DNA of 64,000 nt, taken from Nitrospirota bacterium. GTDB taxonomy: Bacteria > Nitrospirota > Nitrospiria > SBBL01 > JAADHI01. A program made the position numbers and the translations under genes. The notes below the pieces were generated by a model. It was not told the DNA's origin. It was given only the letters and a program-made list of their open reading frames with translations, and did not search any database. The stretch spans positions 1-64,000 of the forward strand of contig JAJDBT010000016.1 in NCBI GenBank assembly GCA_029261215.1, given 5' to 3'. Positions 32,154-41,734 of the stretch are shown here, in pieces. Positions within the stretch are counted from its first letter, which is position 1. Each line of letters opens with the position of its first letter.

Positions 32154-33341
32154 ATGTCTATTTACCTCGATCATATCGCGGCAACGCCCCTCTCAGAGAG
32201 GGCGCGTACCGCAATGCTTCCTTACCTTACCGATTTTTACGGCAACCCGCAAAGCCGTCATGCCTTTGGCGAAGCCCCTCGCAAAGCTCTTGAAACGGCG
32301 CGCGCGCAAATTGCACAGATGGTGAGTTGTGAGCCAAGAGAAGTTATCTTTACCGCCTCTGGCAGCGAATCCAATAACCTCGCCATTCAAGGCCTTCTTT
32401 CAGCTTATCCCAAAAAAGGGCGACATATCATCACAACAACGATTGAGCACTATTCCGTCGCCCATCCCATCAAAATACTTGAACAACAAGGCTACAAAGT
32501 CACATGGCTGCCCATCGATTCTTTCGGTCGGGTCGCTCCAAAACAAGTCGCCGATGCCATTCGCGGCGATACCGTCCTGGTTTCGATCTTACATGCCAAT
32601 AACGAAATTGGGACAATCCAGGCACTGGAAGAGATTGGGAAGATGACTGAAGCCGCCGAGGTCTTTTTTCATACGGATGCGGTCGCCACGGTGGGTGTAA
32701 TTCCCTTTGACTGCAATCGTTTGAATATCGATCTTGCGGCCTTTTCGGCACAACAATTTTATGGACCAAAAGGCGTCGGAGCGCTCTATCTTAGGCGGGG
32801 AACCCGAACCAGGGCATTGATTGCGGGGGGGATTCAGGAAGAAGGGCGACGTGCGGGGACCGAAAACGTGGCCGGGATTGTCGGCATGGGCATCGCCGCT
32901 GAGGAAACAATGATGCGGATTTCAGAAGAAGTGCCTCGACTGACGCTTTTGCGGGATCGACTCATCAATGGACTGCTTGAAAAGGTACCTTTTATCCATC
33001 TCACCGGAGACCCTCAAAACCGCCTGCCACAGGTGGCCAGCTTTGCCGTCGAATATTTAGATGGTGAAGCCTTGATTAAATCATTAGAGCAGCGAGGAAT
33101 TATCGCCGCGAGCGGCTCTTCATGCAGTACAGACGCACTTAAAATATCACCCGTACTCACTGCGATGGGTTTGCCCGGAAACATCGCTCAGGGGGCCATC
33201 GTTTTCAGTTTAGGGCTTGGAACCACTCAAGCAGATATTGACACGCTTCTTACCGTCTTTCCAGAATGCGTTGAAGGCATGCGGCAAGTCTCCCCGCTCT
33301 ACGCCGAGCGTCTTGACCTCCCCAAAAAAGTCATCAAATGA
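32154..33341 (+). CDS. Cysteine desulfurase (NifS/IscS family)
   Basis: MSIYLDHIAATPLSERA, FTASGSESNNLAIQG, HTDAVATVG, FSAQQFYGPKGVGALYLRRG, SGSSCST. Confidence 0.93.
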   Translation: MSIYLDHIAATPLSERARTAMLPYLTDFYGNPQSRHAFGEAPRKALETARAQIAQMVSCEPREVIFTASGSESNNLAIQGLLSAYPKKGRHIITTTIEHYSVAHPIKILEQQGYKVTWLPIDSFGRVAPKQVADAIRGDTVLVSILHANNEIGTIQALEEIGKMTEAAEVFFHTDAVATVGVIPFDCNRLNIDLAAFSAQQFYGPKGVGALYLRRGTRTRALIAGGIQEEGRRAGTENVAGIVGMGIAAEETMMRISEEVPRLTLLRDRLINGLLEKVPFIHLTGDPQNRLPQVASFAVEYLDGEALIKSLEQRGIIAASGSSCSTDALKISPVLTAMGLPGNIAQGAIVFSLGLGTTQADIDTLLTVFPECVEGMRQVSPLYAERLDLPKKVIK

Positions 33342-33571
33342 CCACTGCCGATTTTTCACTGGATACACTAGGTCTGTTTTGTCCCATTCCCGTCATTCTC
33401 ACGTCAAAAAAAATGAAGGAACTGACTCAGGGGCAAGTATTAGAAGTGCTTTCGGACGATAAGGGGATCAAAAAAGATCTGCCGGTATGGTGCAAAAACA
33501 GCGGAAACGAGCTGATTGAACTCATTGAAGAAAATGAGGTCATCAAACTCTACGTGCGTAAAAGCGTTTAA
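33338..33571 (+). CDS. TusA-family sulfur carrier protein
   Basis: LDTLGLFCPIPVILTSKKMKELTQGQVLEVLSDDKG; 4-bp overlap with cysteine desulfurase. Confidence 0.9.
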   Translation: MTTADFSLDTLGLFCPIPVILTSKKMKELTQGQVLEVLSDDKGIKKDLPVWCKNSGNELIELIEENEVIKLYVRKSV

Positions 33572-33592
33572 GGGTTCAATCTCTGAAACACG

Positions 33593-34708
33593 CTATTTTC
33601 CAATTAAAATAGCGATGGATTCTTCATTGTTATTGACCACGGCAATATCCATGCGCCCATCAAGATTAAAGTCTTCTTTCACGATAAAAAACGGGGCCAT
33701 CCCTGTAGAAATATTTAAAGGCGGATGTTCAAAACCGAAGTCGTCCCCTTTTTTACCCACCAGATATGAAATATTATTGCTCCGCGTATTCGCCACAACG
33801 ATGTCAAGCCGCCCATCCTTGTTCCAATCGTGTGCCACGACCGAAACCGGGCCGCCTTCCGCCCCAAAATCCGGAGCCTGAGTAAAGGTCCCATTTTTAT
33901 TGGAAAGAAAAAGCGAGAGCGAATCGTTCAGGCCGTTCACCGAAAGAATGTCCGCACGCTGATCCTGATTAAAATCTTCTGTAATGAGACCCAGCGGATT
34001 CATCCCGTTGCGATAACGATCCCCTTTTACAAAGGTGCCATCTCCATTACCTGTAAACAACACCACATCACTGCTCGGAACCCCGTTATTGGCTACAGCC
34101 AGATCAATAAACGCATCCTCGTTAAAATGACCCGTAATAATGCCTGTCGGAATAGCGCCGGGATCGCCCTTCATTCCCCGTGCAAATCGGCCTTTTCCAT
34201 CACCCAGCAAAATAAGCAATTGGTCAAAACGAGACACAATGGCAAGATCAAGATGTTGATCCCGGTTAAAATCTCCTGAGACGGCGGCGTAGGGAGAGCG
34301 TTCTGTTTTGACCCGTGTGCCCTTAAAAAAGAAGCGTCCAGCCTGGTTAATAAACACCTGCAAACCGTCTTCGCCATTTTGAATGACCGCAAGGTCGGTT
34401 CTTTTATCTTCATTAAAATCTCCAGTAATCAACCACCTCGGCGATTTCCCCGCTTCAATTGTGATAATATCCGGAAAACTCGCGTCATTTTTTCCAAAGA
34501 GAATAGAAATGGAGTTACTCTCGGTATTGGCCACAGCCAAATCCATGACGCCGTCCTGATTAAAATCTGTTGCGACGATATGAGAAGGGCTCTTTCCAAC
34601 CGGGTAAACGACAGGCTCACGAAAAGGGTTGACCGGGGGTTCTGTTTTTACACACCCGGCACACAGACCTAACAATAAGGATAGAGGAAAAAATACATCA
34701 CGAAACAT
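33593..34708 (-). CDS. FG-GAP/VCBS-repeat lipoprotein
   Basis: Lipobox LCAGC; repeated 'DFNxDxxxDLAVxN' units. Confidence 0.9.
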   Translation of the reverse strand: MFRDVFFPLSLLLGLCAGCVKTEPPVNPFREPVVYPVGKSPSHIVATDFNQDGVMDLAVANTESNSISILFGKNDASFPDIITIEAGKSPRWLITGDFNEDKRTDLAVIQNGEDGLQVFINQAGRFFFKGTRVKTERSPYAAVSGDFNRDQHLDLAIVSRFDQLLILLGDGKGRFARGMKGDPGAIPTGIITGHFNEDAFIDLAVANNGVPSSDVVLFTGNGDGTFVKGDRYRNGMNPLGLITEDFNQDQRADILSVNGLNDSLSLFLSNKNGTFTQAPDFGAEGGPVSVVAHDWNKDGRLDIVVANTRSNNISYLVGKKGDDFGFEHPPLNISTGMAPFFIVKEDFNLDGRMDIAVVNNNEESIAILIGK

Positions 34709-34804
34709 TTCTTCATTGTACGGAGTTTCGATTCCGAGTCAACTCATTTTTAGTATCCTCTTGAGGATTGAAAAAAAAAAGAAAGCCGGGTAAACTTTTC
34801 CCCT

Positions 34805-35230
34805 ATGAAAAAACAAGATCAAGACACGCCCATCCCGCTTCTGGGCTTAAGACACCTTGCACTTCGAGTCACTAATCTTAAAAAATCCCGCAGATTTTAC
34901 GAAGAGTGCATCGGCATGCATTCCTTGTGGCAGCCCGATGAGCACAGCCTCTATTTATCGCTTGGCTGTGACAATCTCGCACTTCACGAAATCAAACCCG
35001 GGGAAACCCTGTCACCGGAAGGACAAAAGCTTGACCACTTTGGTTTTATTGCTGAAAATGAATCCATCGTTGATCAGCTTTTCAGTCGTATGAAAACAGC
35101 AGGCATCCCGATTGTGAAACCCGTGAAGCGGCATCGGGACGACAGCTACTCCTTTTATATGGCCGACCCGGATGGCAACGTGATTCAGATTCTTTATGAA
35201 CCGAATATTAGCCCGATGAAACTCCAATAA
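34805..35230 (+). CDS. VOC-family (glyoxalase/dioxygenase-like) protein
   Basis: GLRHLALRVTNLKKSRRFYEECIGM ... YMADPDGNVIQILYEP. Confidence 0.9.
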   Translation: MKKQDQDTPIPLLGLRHLALRVTNLKKSRRFYEECIGMHSLWQPDEHSLYLSLGCDNLALHEIKPGETLSPEGQKLDHFGFIAENESIVDQLFSRMKTAGIPIVKPVKRHRDDSYSFYMADPDGNVIQILYEPNISPMKLQ

Positions 35231-35256
35231 TTTTTTTACCCCGACTTGGTACATCA

Positions 35257-35940
35257 ATGTCCATCTTAAAAAAAGTATCCAAAGACAAGGTCTATTCCCT
35301 TGAGACAGAAATGCTCGCGCTGATTTCAAAAACCACGGACGGCATGTTTGCAAATGACGACAGTGGATGCATTCTCATCTGGAATCGTGCGGCGGAAGAC
35401 ATCCTGGGATATTCAGCGAAAGATGTCCTGGGAAAGGCCTGTTATGACATTGTCTCAGGCCGGGAATTTTCGGGAACACCCTTTTGTTTCAAAGGGTGTT
35501 CCGTCACGGCCATGGCAAAAGCGCATCACGTGGTAAAGGATTTCACCGTACAGGCAACCACAAAAAAACAGCGACCGCTCTGGATCAAAACGCGCATCAT
35601 GACGATCGCAACGAAAAAATGGAAAGGCCCTATTATCGTGCACCTTTTCCATGAAGTGCCTGCTCCGATTAAAGCACCCACCTCCCCCTCTAATTTGCCA
35701 ATATCTGGACTCCCTGAGTTATCTCCCCGCGAGCAGGATGTCCTTGTATTATTGGCCCGGTGTTTGGTCGCGAAGGAAATCGGAACCTTCCTGAATATCA
35801 GCACCGAAACCGCCAGAACCCATATTCAACGAATTTTAAAAAAACTCAATACGCACAGCAAACTCGAAGCCGTTATTCTTGCCATGCAGCATGGGCTCAT
35901 CGAAAAAAGCGCCCTTCAAGCCCTCCCCGATGAGCCTTGA
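35257..35940 (+). CDS. PAS domain-LuxR-type HTH transcriptional regulator
   Basis: PAS region, then LSPREQDVLVLLARCLVAKEIGTFLNISTETARTHIQRILKKLN. Confidence 0.9.
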   Translation: MSILKKVSKDKVYSLETEMLALISKTTDGMFANDDSGCILIWNRAAEDILGYSAKDVLGKACYDIVSGREFSGTPFCFKGCSVTAMAKAHHVVKDFTVQATTKKQRPLWIKTRIMTIATKKWKGPIIVHLFHEVPAPIKAPTSPSNLPISGLPELSPREQDVLVLLARCLVAKEIGTFLNISTETARTHIQRILKKLNTHSKLEAVILAMQHGLIEKSALQALPDEP

Positions 35941-36037
35941 TGTTTTAAAAAGTCAGAATTGCACAACGACCTGAACTGTTTCGGATCAACACCATAGGCA
36001 ATCAATGCCTCACGCATTTTAATTAAAGGAGTCTTCA

Positions 36038-36835
36038 ATGAAAAAAATTGCACTCAGCTTGCTCTTTCTCATCGTGTTTGCCCTGGATGTCCAGGCTGCG
36101 CTTCAAACAAAGGAAATCACATATAAAGTGGGCGACACCGAATTTACCGGCTACCTCTCTTTTGATGATGCCATTTCCGGCAAACGCCCCGGCATACTGG
36201 TTGCCCACGAATGGTGGGGACACGATGATTACTCCCGCAAACGCGCGGACATGCTCGCAAAACTCGGATACACCGCTTTTGCGCTGGATATGTATGGGAC
36301 AGGCAAACTGGCCAAACACCCCGATGATGCAAAAAAATTTATGCAAGCCGCTGTGGGTGAAGTGCCTGAGGCCGAAAAACGCTTCAAAGCGGCTTATGCG
36401 GTTTTAATTAAACAAGACACGGTGGACCCAAAAAAAATTGCGGCCATCGGTTATTGTATGGGCGGCGGCATCGTGATGCACATGGCACGAACAAGCGTTG
36501 TTGAAATGAAGGGGGTGGTCAGTTATCACGGCAGCTTTTCAGGCGCGACACAGACCCCTTCGCAGGCTGGGCCTGAGAGAGCCAAAGTCCTCGCTTTTTC
36601 TGGCGGCGCCGACCCCTTTGTCCCGATTGAATCCGTGCAGACCTTTGTCAAATCCATGACCGAAGCAGGTGTGGATTACGAACTCAAAAGCTATCCGGGT
36701 GTCAAACACAGTTTCACCGTAGCAAACGCGGATGAAAAAGGAAAAAAGTTTTCCTTGCCCCTGGAATACAATGCGGCAGCAGATCAGGATTCCTGGCAGC
36801 GCACCCAGGTCTTTTTCAAAACCATTTTCAAATAA
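36038..36835 (+). CDS. Exported dienelactone hydrolase family protein
   Basis: PGILVAHEWWGHDDYSRKRADMLAKLGYTAFALDMYG, GYCMGGGIV, signal peptide. Confidence 0.92.
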   Translation: MKKIALSLLFLIVFALDVQAALQTKEITYKVGDTEFTGYLSFDDAISGKRPGILVAHEWWGHDDYSRKRADMLAKLGYTAFALDMYGTGKLAKHPDDAKKFMQAAVGEVPEAEKRFKAAYAVLIKQDTVDPKKIAAIGYCMGGGIVMHMARTSVVEMKGVVSYHGSFSGATQTPSQAGPERAKVLAFSGGADPFVPIESVQTFVKSMTEAGVDYELKSYPGVKHSFTVANADEKGKKFSLPLEYNAAADQDSWQRTQVFFKTIFK

Positions 36836-36882
36836 ACGGGTATCAATGCTAGGGCATTCTAAAATAAGGAAAATCCTGGAGA

Positions 36883-38010
36883 ATGGAACCCTTCAAAAAC
36901 CTATTCAATGAGACGATCATCGCGGGCATGGGCGATCATTTTTTGAAAGCCTGGCCGGATTTTAACCGGAAAGGTTTTGTCCAGGACGCGACGGAAAATC
37001 TGGATACCCTGGAACTCAAACAGCGCTCCGAGCAAATCACACAAGCCATGCATAAACACTTGCCGGATGATTTTATCCATGCGGGCAAAATCATGCTGGC
37101 CAGCCTCACCCCCGAAGACGGCAGCGATTTGTCGAACATCCCCGTCAATGAAACAGGCATCTCCGGCTGGGCCGTGATGCCGATGGCGCACTATGTCGGC
37201 TTATGGGGACTGGATCATTTCGAGCGTTCAATGATCCTCTTCAAAGAGATGACCATCCGGTCGTCATCCGAATTCGGCATTCGGTTTTTTCTGATCGAAA
37301 AACCAAAAGAAACGCTTGCCGTGTTAATGGAATGGACAAAACACAAAAACGAACACGTGCGCCGCTTGGTCTCCGAGGGGACGCGTCCGCGTCTGCCCTG
37401 GGCGATGCAGTTGCCCGCGTTTATCAAAACCCCCACCCTGATTCTGCCACTTTTGCAGGCATTAAAAGACGATTCAAGTGAATATGTGCGCCGCTCCGTC
37501 GCGAATAACTTGAATGACATCGCCAAAGACCACCCCGACCTCGTCGCAGAGATCGCAGGGCAATGGCTTGTCGGGGCGTCTAAAGATCGCCAAAAACTCG
37601 TGCGTCACGCCTGCCGGACACTCATCAAACAGGGACATCAAGCGACCTTGCAGGCCTTGGGTTATGATCGCCCTAAAGTCAGTCTTGTCGGTCTGCAGCT
37701 TGAAAGGCCCGTCGTCAAGTTTGGACAAGCCCTTGTTTTTGAGATGGGCCTGGTCTCAAAAGCCAAATCAGTGCAAAATCTCATCGTCGATTATGTGATT
37801 CACCACCAAAAAGCAAATGGCCGCACGACACCGAAGGTTTTCAAATGGAAAGTGTTGACGCTAAAGGCAGGAGCTAGACACAGCGCAAGTAAAAAACATC
37901 CTTTCAGGCAAATCACCACGCGTGTTTATTATCCCGGTATTCACAGAATAGAGATTGTGATCAATGGAGAGACGCAGGGCGGGGTAGATTTTGAATTGTT
38001 GATGACCTAA
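36883..38010 (+). CDS. DNA alkylation repair (AlkD-like HEAT-repeat) protein
   Basis: HVRRLVSEGTRPRLPWAMQLPAFIKTP, YVRRSVANNLNDIAKDHPDLV. Confidence 0.85.
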   Translation: MEPFKNLFNETIIAGMGDHFLKAWPDFNRKGFVQDATENLDTLELKQRSEQITQAMHKHLPDDFIHAGKIMLASLTPEDGSDLSNIPVNETGISGWAVMPMAHYVGLWGLDHFERSMILFKEMTIRSSSEFGIRFFLIEKPKETLAVLMEWTKHKNEHVRRLVSEGTRPRLPWAMQLPAFIKTPTLILPLLQALKDDSSEYVRRSVANNLNDIAKDHPDLVAEIAGQWLVGASKDRQKLVRHACRTLIKQGHQATLQALGYDRPKVSLVGLQLERPVVKFGQALVFEMGLVSKAKSVQNLIVDYVIHHQKANGRTTPKVFKWKVLTLKAGARHSASKKHPFRQITTRVYYPGIHRIEIVINGETQGGVDFELLMT

Positions 38011-38040
38011 ACAGGTCTCGGGGGTAAAGCGACGAAGACC

Positions 38041-38760
38041 TTATTGATTTACATCAATCAGAAGCCAGGTCCCTTCCGAGCTTGACCAGAAGAACGCCCT
38101 TGCATGTTCTTCTGAAAGACGAAGGCTGAAGTCGGGCAATCGACGGTTTCGGATCAAGGCGCGGGCATCCCACAAAAAATCAACTACCGTGTTTTTCAAA
38201 GCTTGAACCCGTTTCACATGTCCGCCACAATCACAGTCAGGTTCAGCATGAACCGAAAGAATCAATCCATCTTCAAAATAAAACAAATAGTGTAAGGGCA
38301 TATCTTCCAGGGTGACAAACCGTTCTTCAAGCCGCTGACTACTGGATGAAGCGGGCAGATCTGCCGCATCCTCAGGCTGCACGGATCTCATAAAAACGGG
38401 GAAGTCCGGTTCCCGTTTGCTCAATCGGTGACTTGAAGGTTCAGCGATTTTGAGCTTGTCCAGATTGGCAGACGAGACCTTGAGTTCTTTTAATAAAAGA
38501 CCCTTTGCCTTTAAAAAGAGGGTTTGAGACTGTGGAGCAACAAGGACATAAACGTCATCGTCCTTCGCCAGCGTCATCTCTTGTTTGAGAAACGTTTCTC
38601 TCGATGAAGGCGGCGGAATCTGAGGTCGGGGCTCTGCGGCCTGAGTCGGAGACGACATAGGCATCAATGCGATAAAAATGAGCAGTAAAACCATACAACC
38701 TACTTGATCCGCCTTGAAACAGATCGGCCTCTTATCAGCCCTGAAAAATACAACAAGCAC
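38041..38760 (-). CDS. Hypothetical exported protein, last gene of the L,D-transpeptidase operon
   Basis: 239-aa ORF, signal-like N-terminus, 7 bp from the next gene. Confidence 0.55.
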   Translation of the reverse strand: MLVVFFRADKRPICFKADQVGCMVLLLIFIALMPMSSPTQAAEPRPQIPPPSSRETFLKQEMTLAKDDDVYVLVAPQSQTLFLKAKGLLLKELKVSSANLDKLKIAEPSSHRLSKREPDFPVFMRSVQPEDAADLPASSSSQRLEERFVTLEDMPLHYLFYFEDGLILSVHAEPDCDCGGHVKRVQALKNTVVDFLWDARALIRNRRLPDFSLRLSEEHARAFFWSSSEGTWLLIDVNQ

Positions 38761-38767
38761 CCCTGTA

Positions 38768-39484
38768 TTAAAAAATGTAAAGCGGGGCGCCTACGGGGAG
38801 ATTCTTGTACACAAATTCCAGATCTGAATCGGCCATGCGGATACAGCCGTGGGTCACGTTTTTACCCAGCATCCGGGTATAGAGCGTCCCGTGAATAAAA
38901 TACCCTTTTCCAAAACCCAGGGCATAGTCGCCCAAAACACCTGCCTCCATTCGCTCGTTTAAAGCGACTGGCAGGGCTTTTCCTTCTTCAACAAAGGCCC
39001 AGTCGGGTTTCACCCATAAGGGGTTTTTTATCTTGGACTGAATCTTAAAAGCGCCCCGTGGCGTTTCAAAAACCCACTTCCGGGGCGAATCACCCGGCTT
39101 GATCAGGGTCGTCCGGCTTCCCGTCGAAACACGCGCTTCATAGAGAATTTTATCTCCTTTTTTCAACCACAGGCGGTTTTGGGCCGTATCGACAAGGGCA
39201 TAGATGCCTTTGGGTGCAAGTCGCGCCATTTTGCCCTGCAGTGCTTCAATTTTTCGGGCCTGAGTCGCGGCCGCTCTTTTGTCTGTCGCCGCAAGCGCTG
39301 CGGAAGGCACAAGAACAGCTGAATCCTCTCCCGCATCCTCTGCTGAAACCGTTTTCATTGTTTCCAGCCGGACAGAGAAGGCCTTGTCATAGATCGCAAC
39401 AGCGCGTATTCCGAGAATCAGCCCCAGAACAATCCAGCCCCATTTAAATCGGGATAATTTTGAATGTTGAGACATCATCAGCAC
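38768..39484 (-). CDS. L,D-transpeptidase (YkuD) family protein
   Basis: FIHGTLYTRMLGKNVTHGCIRMADSDLEFVYKNLPVGAPLYIF. Confidence 0.9.
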   Translation of the reverse strand: MLMMSQHSKLSRFKWGWIVLGLILGIRAVAIYDKAFSVRLETMKTVSAEDAGEDSAVLVPSAALAATDKRAAATQARKIEALQGKMARLAPKGIYALVDTAQNRLWLKKGDKILYEARVSTGSRTTLIKPGDSPRKWVFETPRGAFKIQSKIKNPLWVKPDWAFVEEGKALPVALNERMEAGVLGDYALGFGKGYFIHGTLYTRMLGKNVTHGCIRMADSDLEFVYKNLPVGAPLYIF

Positions 39485-39487
39485 ACG

Positions 39488-40669
39488 CTAAAGGATTAAA
39501 TCCGACGGCAAATTTCCGGCCGTCGTGCCCACAATGGTCACCGGTGTGCCCACTGCAATCCGGTCAAAGAGTTCATCCATTTCCCGATTGAAAAGCGCAA
39601 CACAGCCCCTCGTGACCTCCAGTCCCGCATCACGGCCACCGTGAATTTCGATCAAACCGCCTGGTTCTTTCACTTCCTTGAGACGCACACGATCTCGTCT
39701 GTTTGGATAATTGATCAATAAGGCCTTGTGGAACTTTGACTCACCTTTTCCCTTTTTCATAACAATATGATACTTGCCCTCGGGAGTCGCCCCGTCTCCA
39801 GCGCGTTGTTTGTCGTTGAAACCGTTAAATCCCAAACTGACCGGATAAACCTGCGGGGGACGCTTCCCGTGATAAAGCGTAAGGGTCTTTTCCGCCTTTC
39901 GCACCACAATCACCGGCGCATCATGAACCTTTGACCACTGAACGGTTTCACGCACCCATGTTTGCCAGCGTGCCATATTGTCCGCAGACCGATAGCGGTT
40001 AATGAGCACCGCAATCTCTTTTTTGGCCGGAGACAACAAGGGAAGGGCCGACTGTGCCCCTTTCAGAGCCGTGGCATAGGCGCCCTGTTTAAGATCGCCT
40101 TGTGCTTCAGCAAGAAGCAGTTCTGCACGAACTGTTTTTTTTCGGGAGGATCGGGAGAGATGAACCTTCGACGCGTAGCGGCGAATCCGTTCGACATCCG
40201 CTTCCACCAAGGCAATTTGTTGAAAAGCCTGTTTTTCTGCGGCGGCCCGGCTTTGCAGCACCGATTGAAGCAGCTCATTGCCGCTGAAAGAAAGCAGGGC
40301 AATGTCTTTTCGAATCTGCTCATAACCGCGAAGCATGGGAAGCCTTTTGGCCTGCTCCCGCGAAAAAGTCATGCTCAGATCTTTTAACTCAACCTGAAAA
40401 TGCTCAAAGCGCTCCGGGGAAAAGACCCCTGCATCGCTTTCCCAGAGCGTCTGCTCTATGGCCTTGATGCGCTCCATTTCTTGAAGTGGCGGGGGAGCGC
40501 TGCAGCCCCCCGCTATAATACCGATGACAACGAAACACAGTACGCCGACCCAATGAGCTTGCACACATCGACGCCGGAGCGCAATCGATGCAAGCTCAGC
40601 AGCTTGTTTCGGGACGGATGGGTTGGAAAAAGACATGGATCGTTTTTTAGATAAACAGATCTGATTCAA
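39488..40669 (-). CDS. L,D-transpeptidase (YkuD) family lipoprotein
   Basis: EIHGGRDAGLEVTRGCVALFNREMDELFDRIAVGTPVTIVG; lipobox IAGGC. Confidence 0.9.
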   Translation of the reverse strand: MNQICLSKKRSMSFSNPSVPKQAAELASIALRRRCVQAHWVGVLCFVVIGIIAGGCSAPPPLQEMERIKAIEQTLWESDAGVFSPERFEHFQVELKDLSMTFSREQAKRLPMLRGYEQIRKDIALLSFSGNELLQSVLQSRAAAEKQAFQQIALVEADVERIRRYASKVHLSRSSRKKTVRAELLLAEAQGDLKQGAYATALKGAQSALPLLSPAKKEIAVLINRYRSADNMARWQTWVRETVQWSKVHDAPVIVVRKAEKTLTLYHGKRPPQVYPVSLGFNGFNDKQRAGDGATPEGKYHIVMKKGKGESKFHKALLINYPNRRDRVRLKEVKEPGGLIEIHGGRDAGLEVTRGCVALFNREMDELFDRIAVGTPVTIVGTTAGNLPSDLIL

Positions 40670-40676
40670 GATGCGA

Positions 40677-41336
40677 TTAGCCCTGTTTTTTTCTCATGGG
40701 TGTTGTGGCTTTGGGCTTCATTTTCTTCTGACTTTCAGCCAGTCGGATCTTTTCAATCGCCTGAGAAATTTCACTTGAGACCGCTACGGCTTTTTCCTCA
40801 ATCGGTTTGGCTTTTCCAATCGCACCCAGGAAATCACCCTGATCGATGGATTCCTGAATACTGGGCAGGGACTCTTCCAAAGCACTCAGATCCGAATGCA
40901 GCGCTGCGATGTCGGCTTCTGTGCCTTTTCCTGCGGGAGCTTGCTCAAGCAGGGCTTTTGCCGCAAAAATGGCCTGTCCCGCAGACTCGCGTAAGGCAAC
41001 AGCATCATTTTTGGCCTGATCTTTCTTTGCTGTGGTATCCGCCTGGAGCTTTTCTCCGGCGAGTTTCGCCTCGGCTAAAAGCTGTTCGGCCTGGTCGTAT
41101 TTACGTAAAATCGCCATTTTTTCATCTTGTGCTTTAATTTCCTGAAGCGCCGCTTCCAATTTATCATTCACAGCCTTGTCTTCATCTGCCAAATATTCTG
41201 AAGATCCGGCAGAGCGGGCCTCGGTCAAGGTCTTGTTTGCAGCTTCAATCGCCGCCGTCGGGGCTTCTGAGCATCCGGCTAAAAAACTCATCGGGATTAA
41301 CAAAAGGGCCAAACGGGACAACTTACGGGTATTCAT
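40677..41336 (-). CDS. Ala/Lys-rich coiled-coil lipoprotein (DUF4398-like)
   Basis: MNTRKLSRLALLLIPMSFLAGCSEAPTAAIEAANKTLTEARSAG... Confidence 0.7.
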   Translation of the reverse strand: MNTRKLSRLALLLIPMSFLAGCSEAPTAAIEAANKTLTEARSAGSSEYLADEDKAVNDKLEAALQEIKAQDEKMAILRKYDQAEQLLAEAKLAGEKLQADTTAKKDQAKNDAVALRESAGQAIFAAKALLEQAPAGKGTEADIAALHSDLSALEESLPSIQESIDQGDFLGAIGKAKPIEEKAVAVSSEISQAIEKIRLAESQKKMKPKATTPMRKKQG

Positions 41337-41734
41337 CGATTCTCCTTCACTTTCTTTGACTTTAAAGTACAACGCGCCTCAACCATTGAGACGCGCGCCA
41401 CCTGATTTTTATCTGTCACAGGTCCATTTTCTATCCGCTCAAGGGAGACCATCTTCCATCGATTCGCGATGACAGAAGAACGATCCATTGAGCAGATGTT
41501 GCTGATATTAAGCCTGCCCCGACCTTCTGTAAATGCATATCACACCATAATTTAGTTATATTCATAATAATTAAGTTGCAAAAATACCCGCTAACACATT
41601 TGAGATGTAAGAAAAGCGCCTAAAACCCCCTTTTTTCCCAATAAAAAATATTTCCGCGCAACGGGTTATTTATGGTTTTTATGAAGCGAATCCAACAGTT
41701 CAAAAGAGAGAGAACAGTGTAAAAGGACAAAGGG

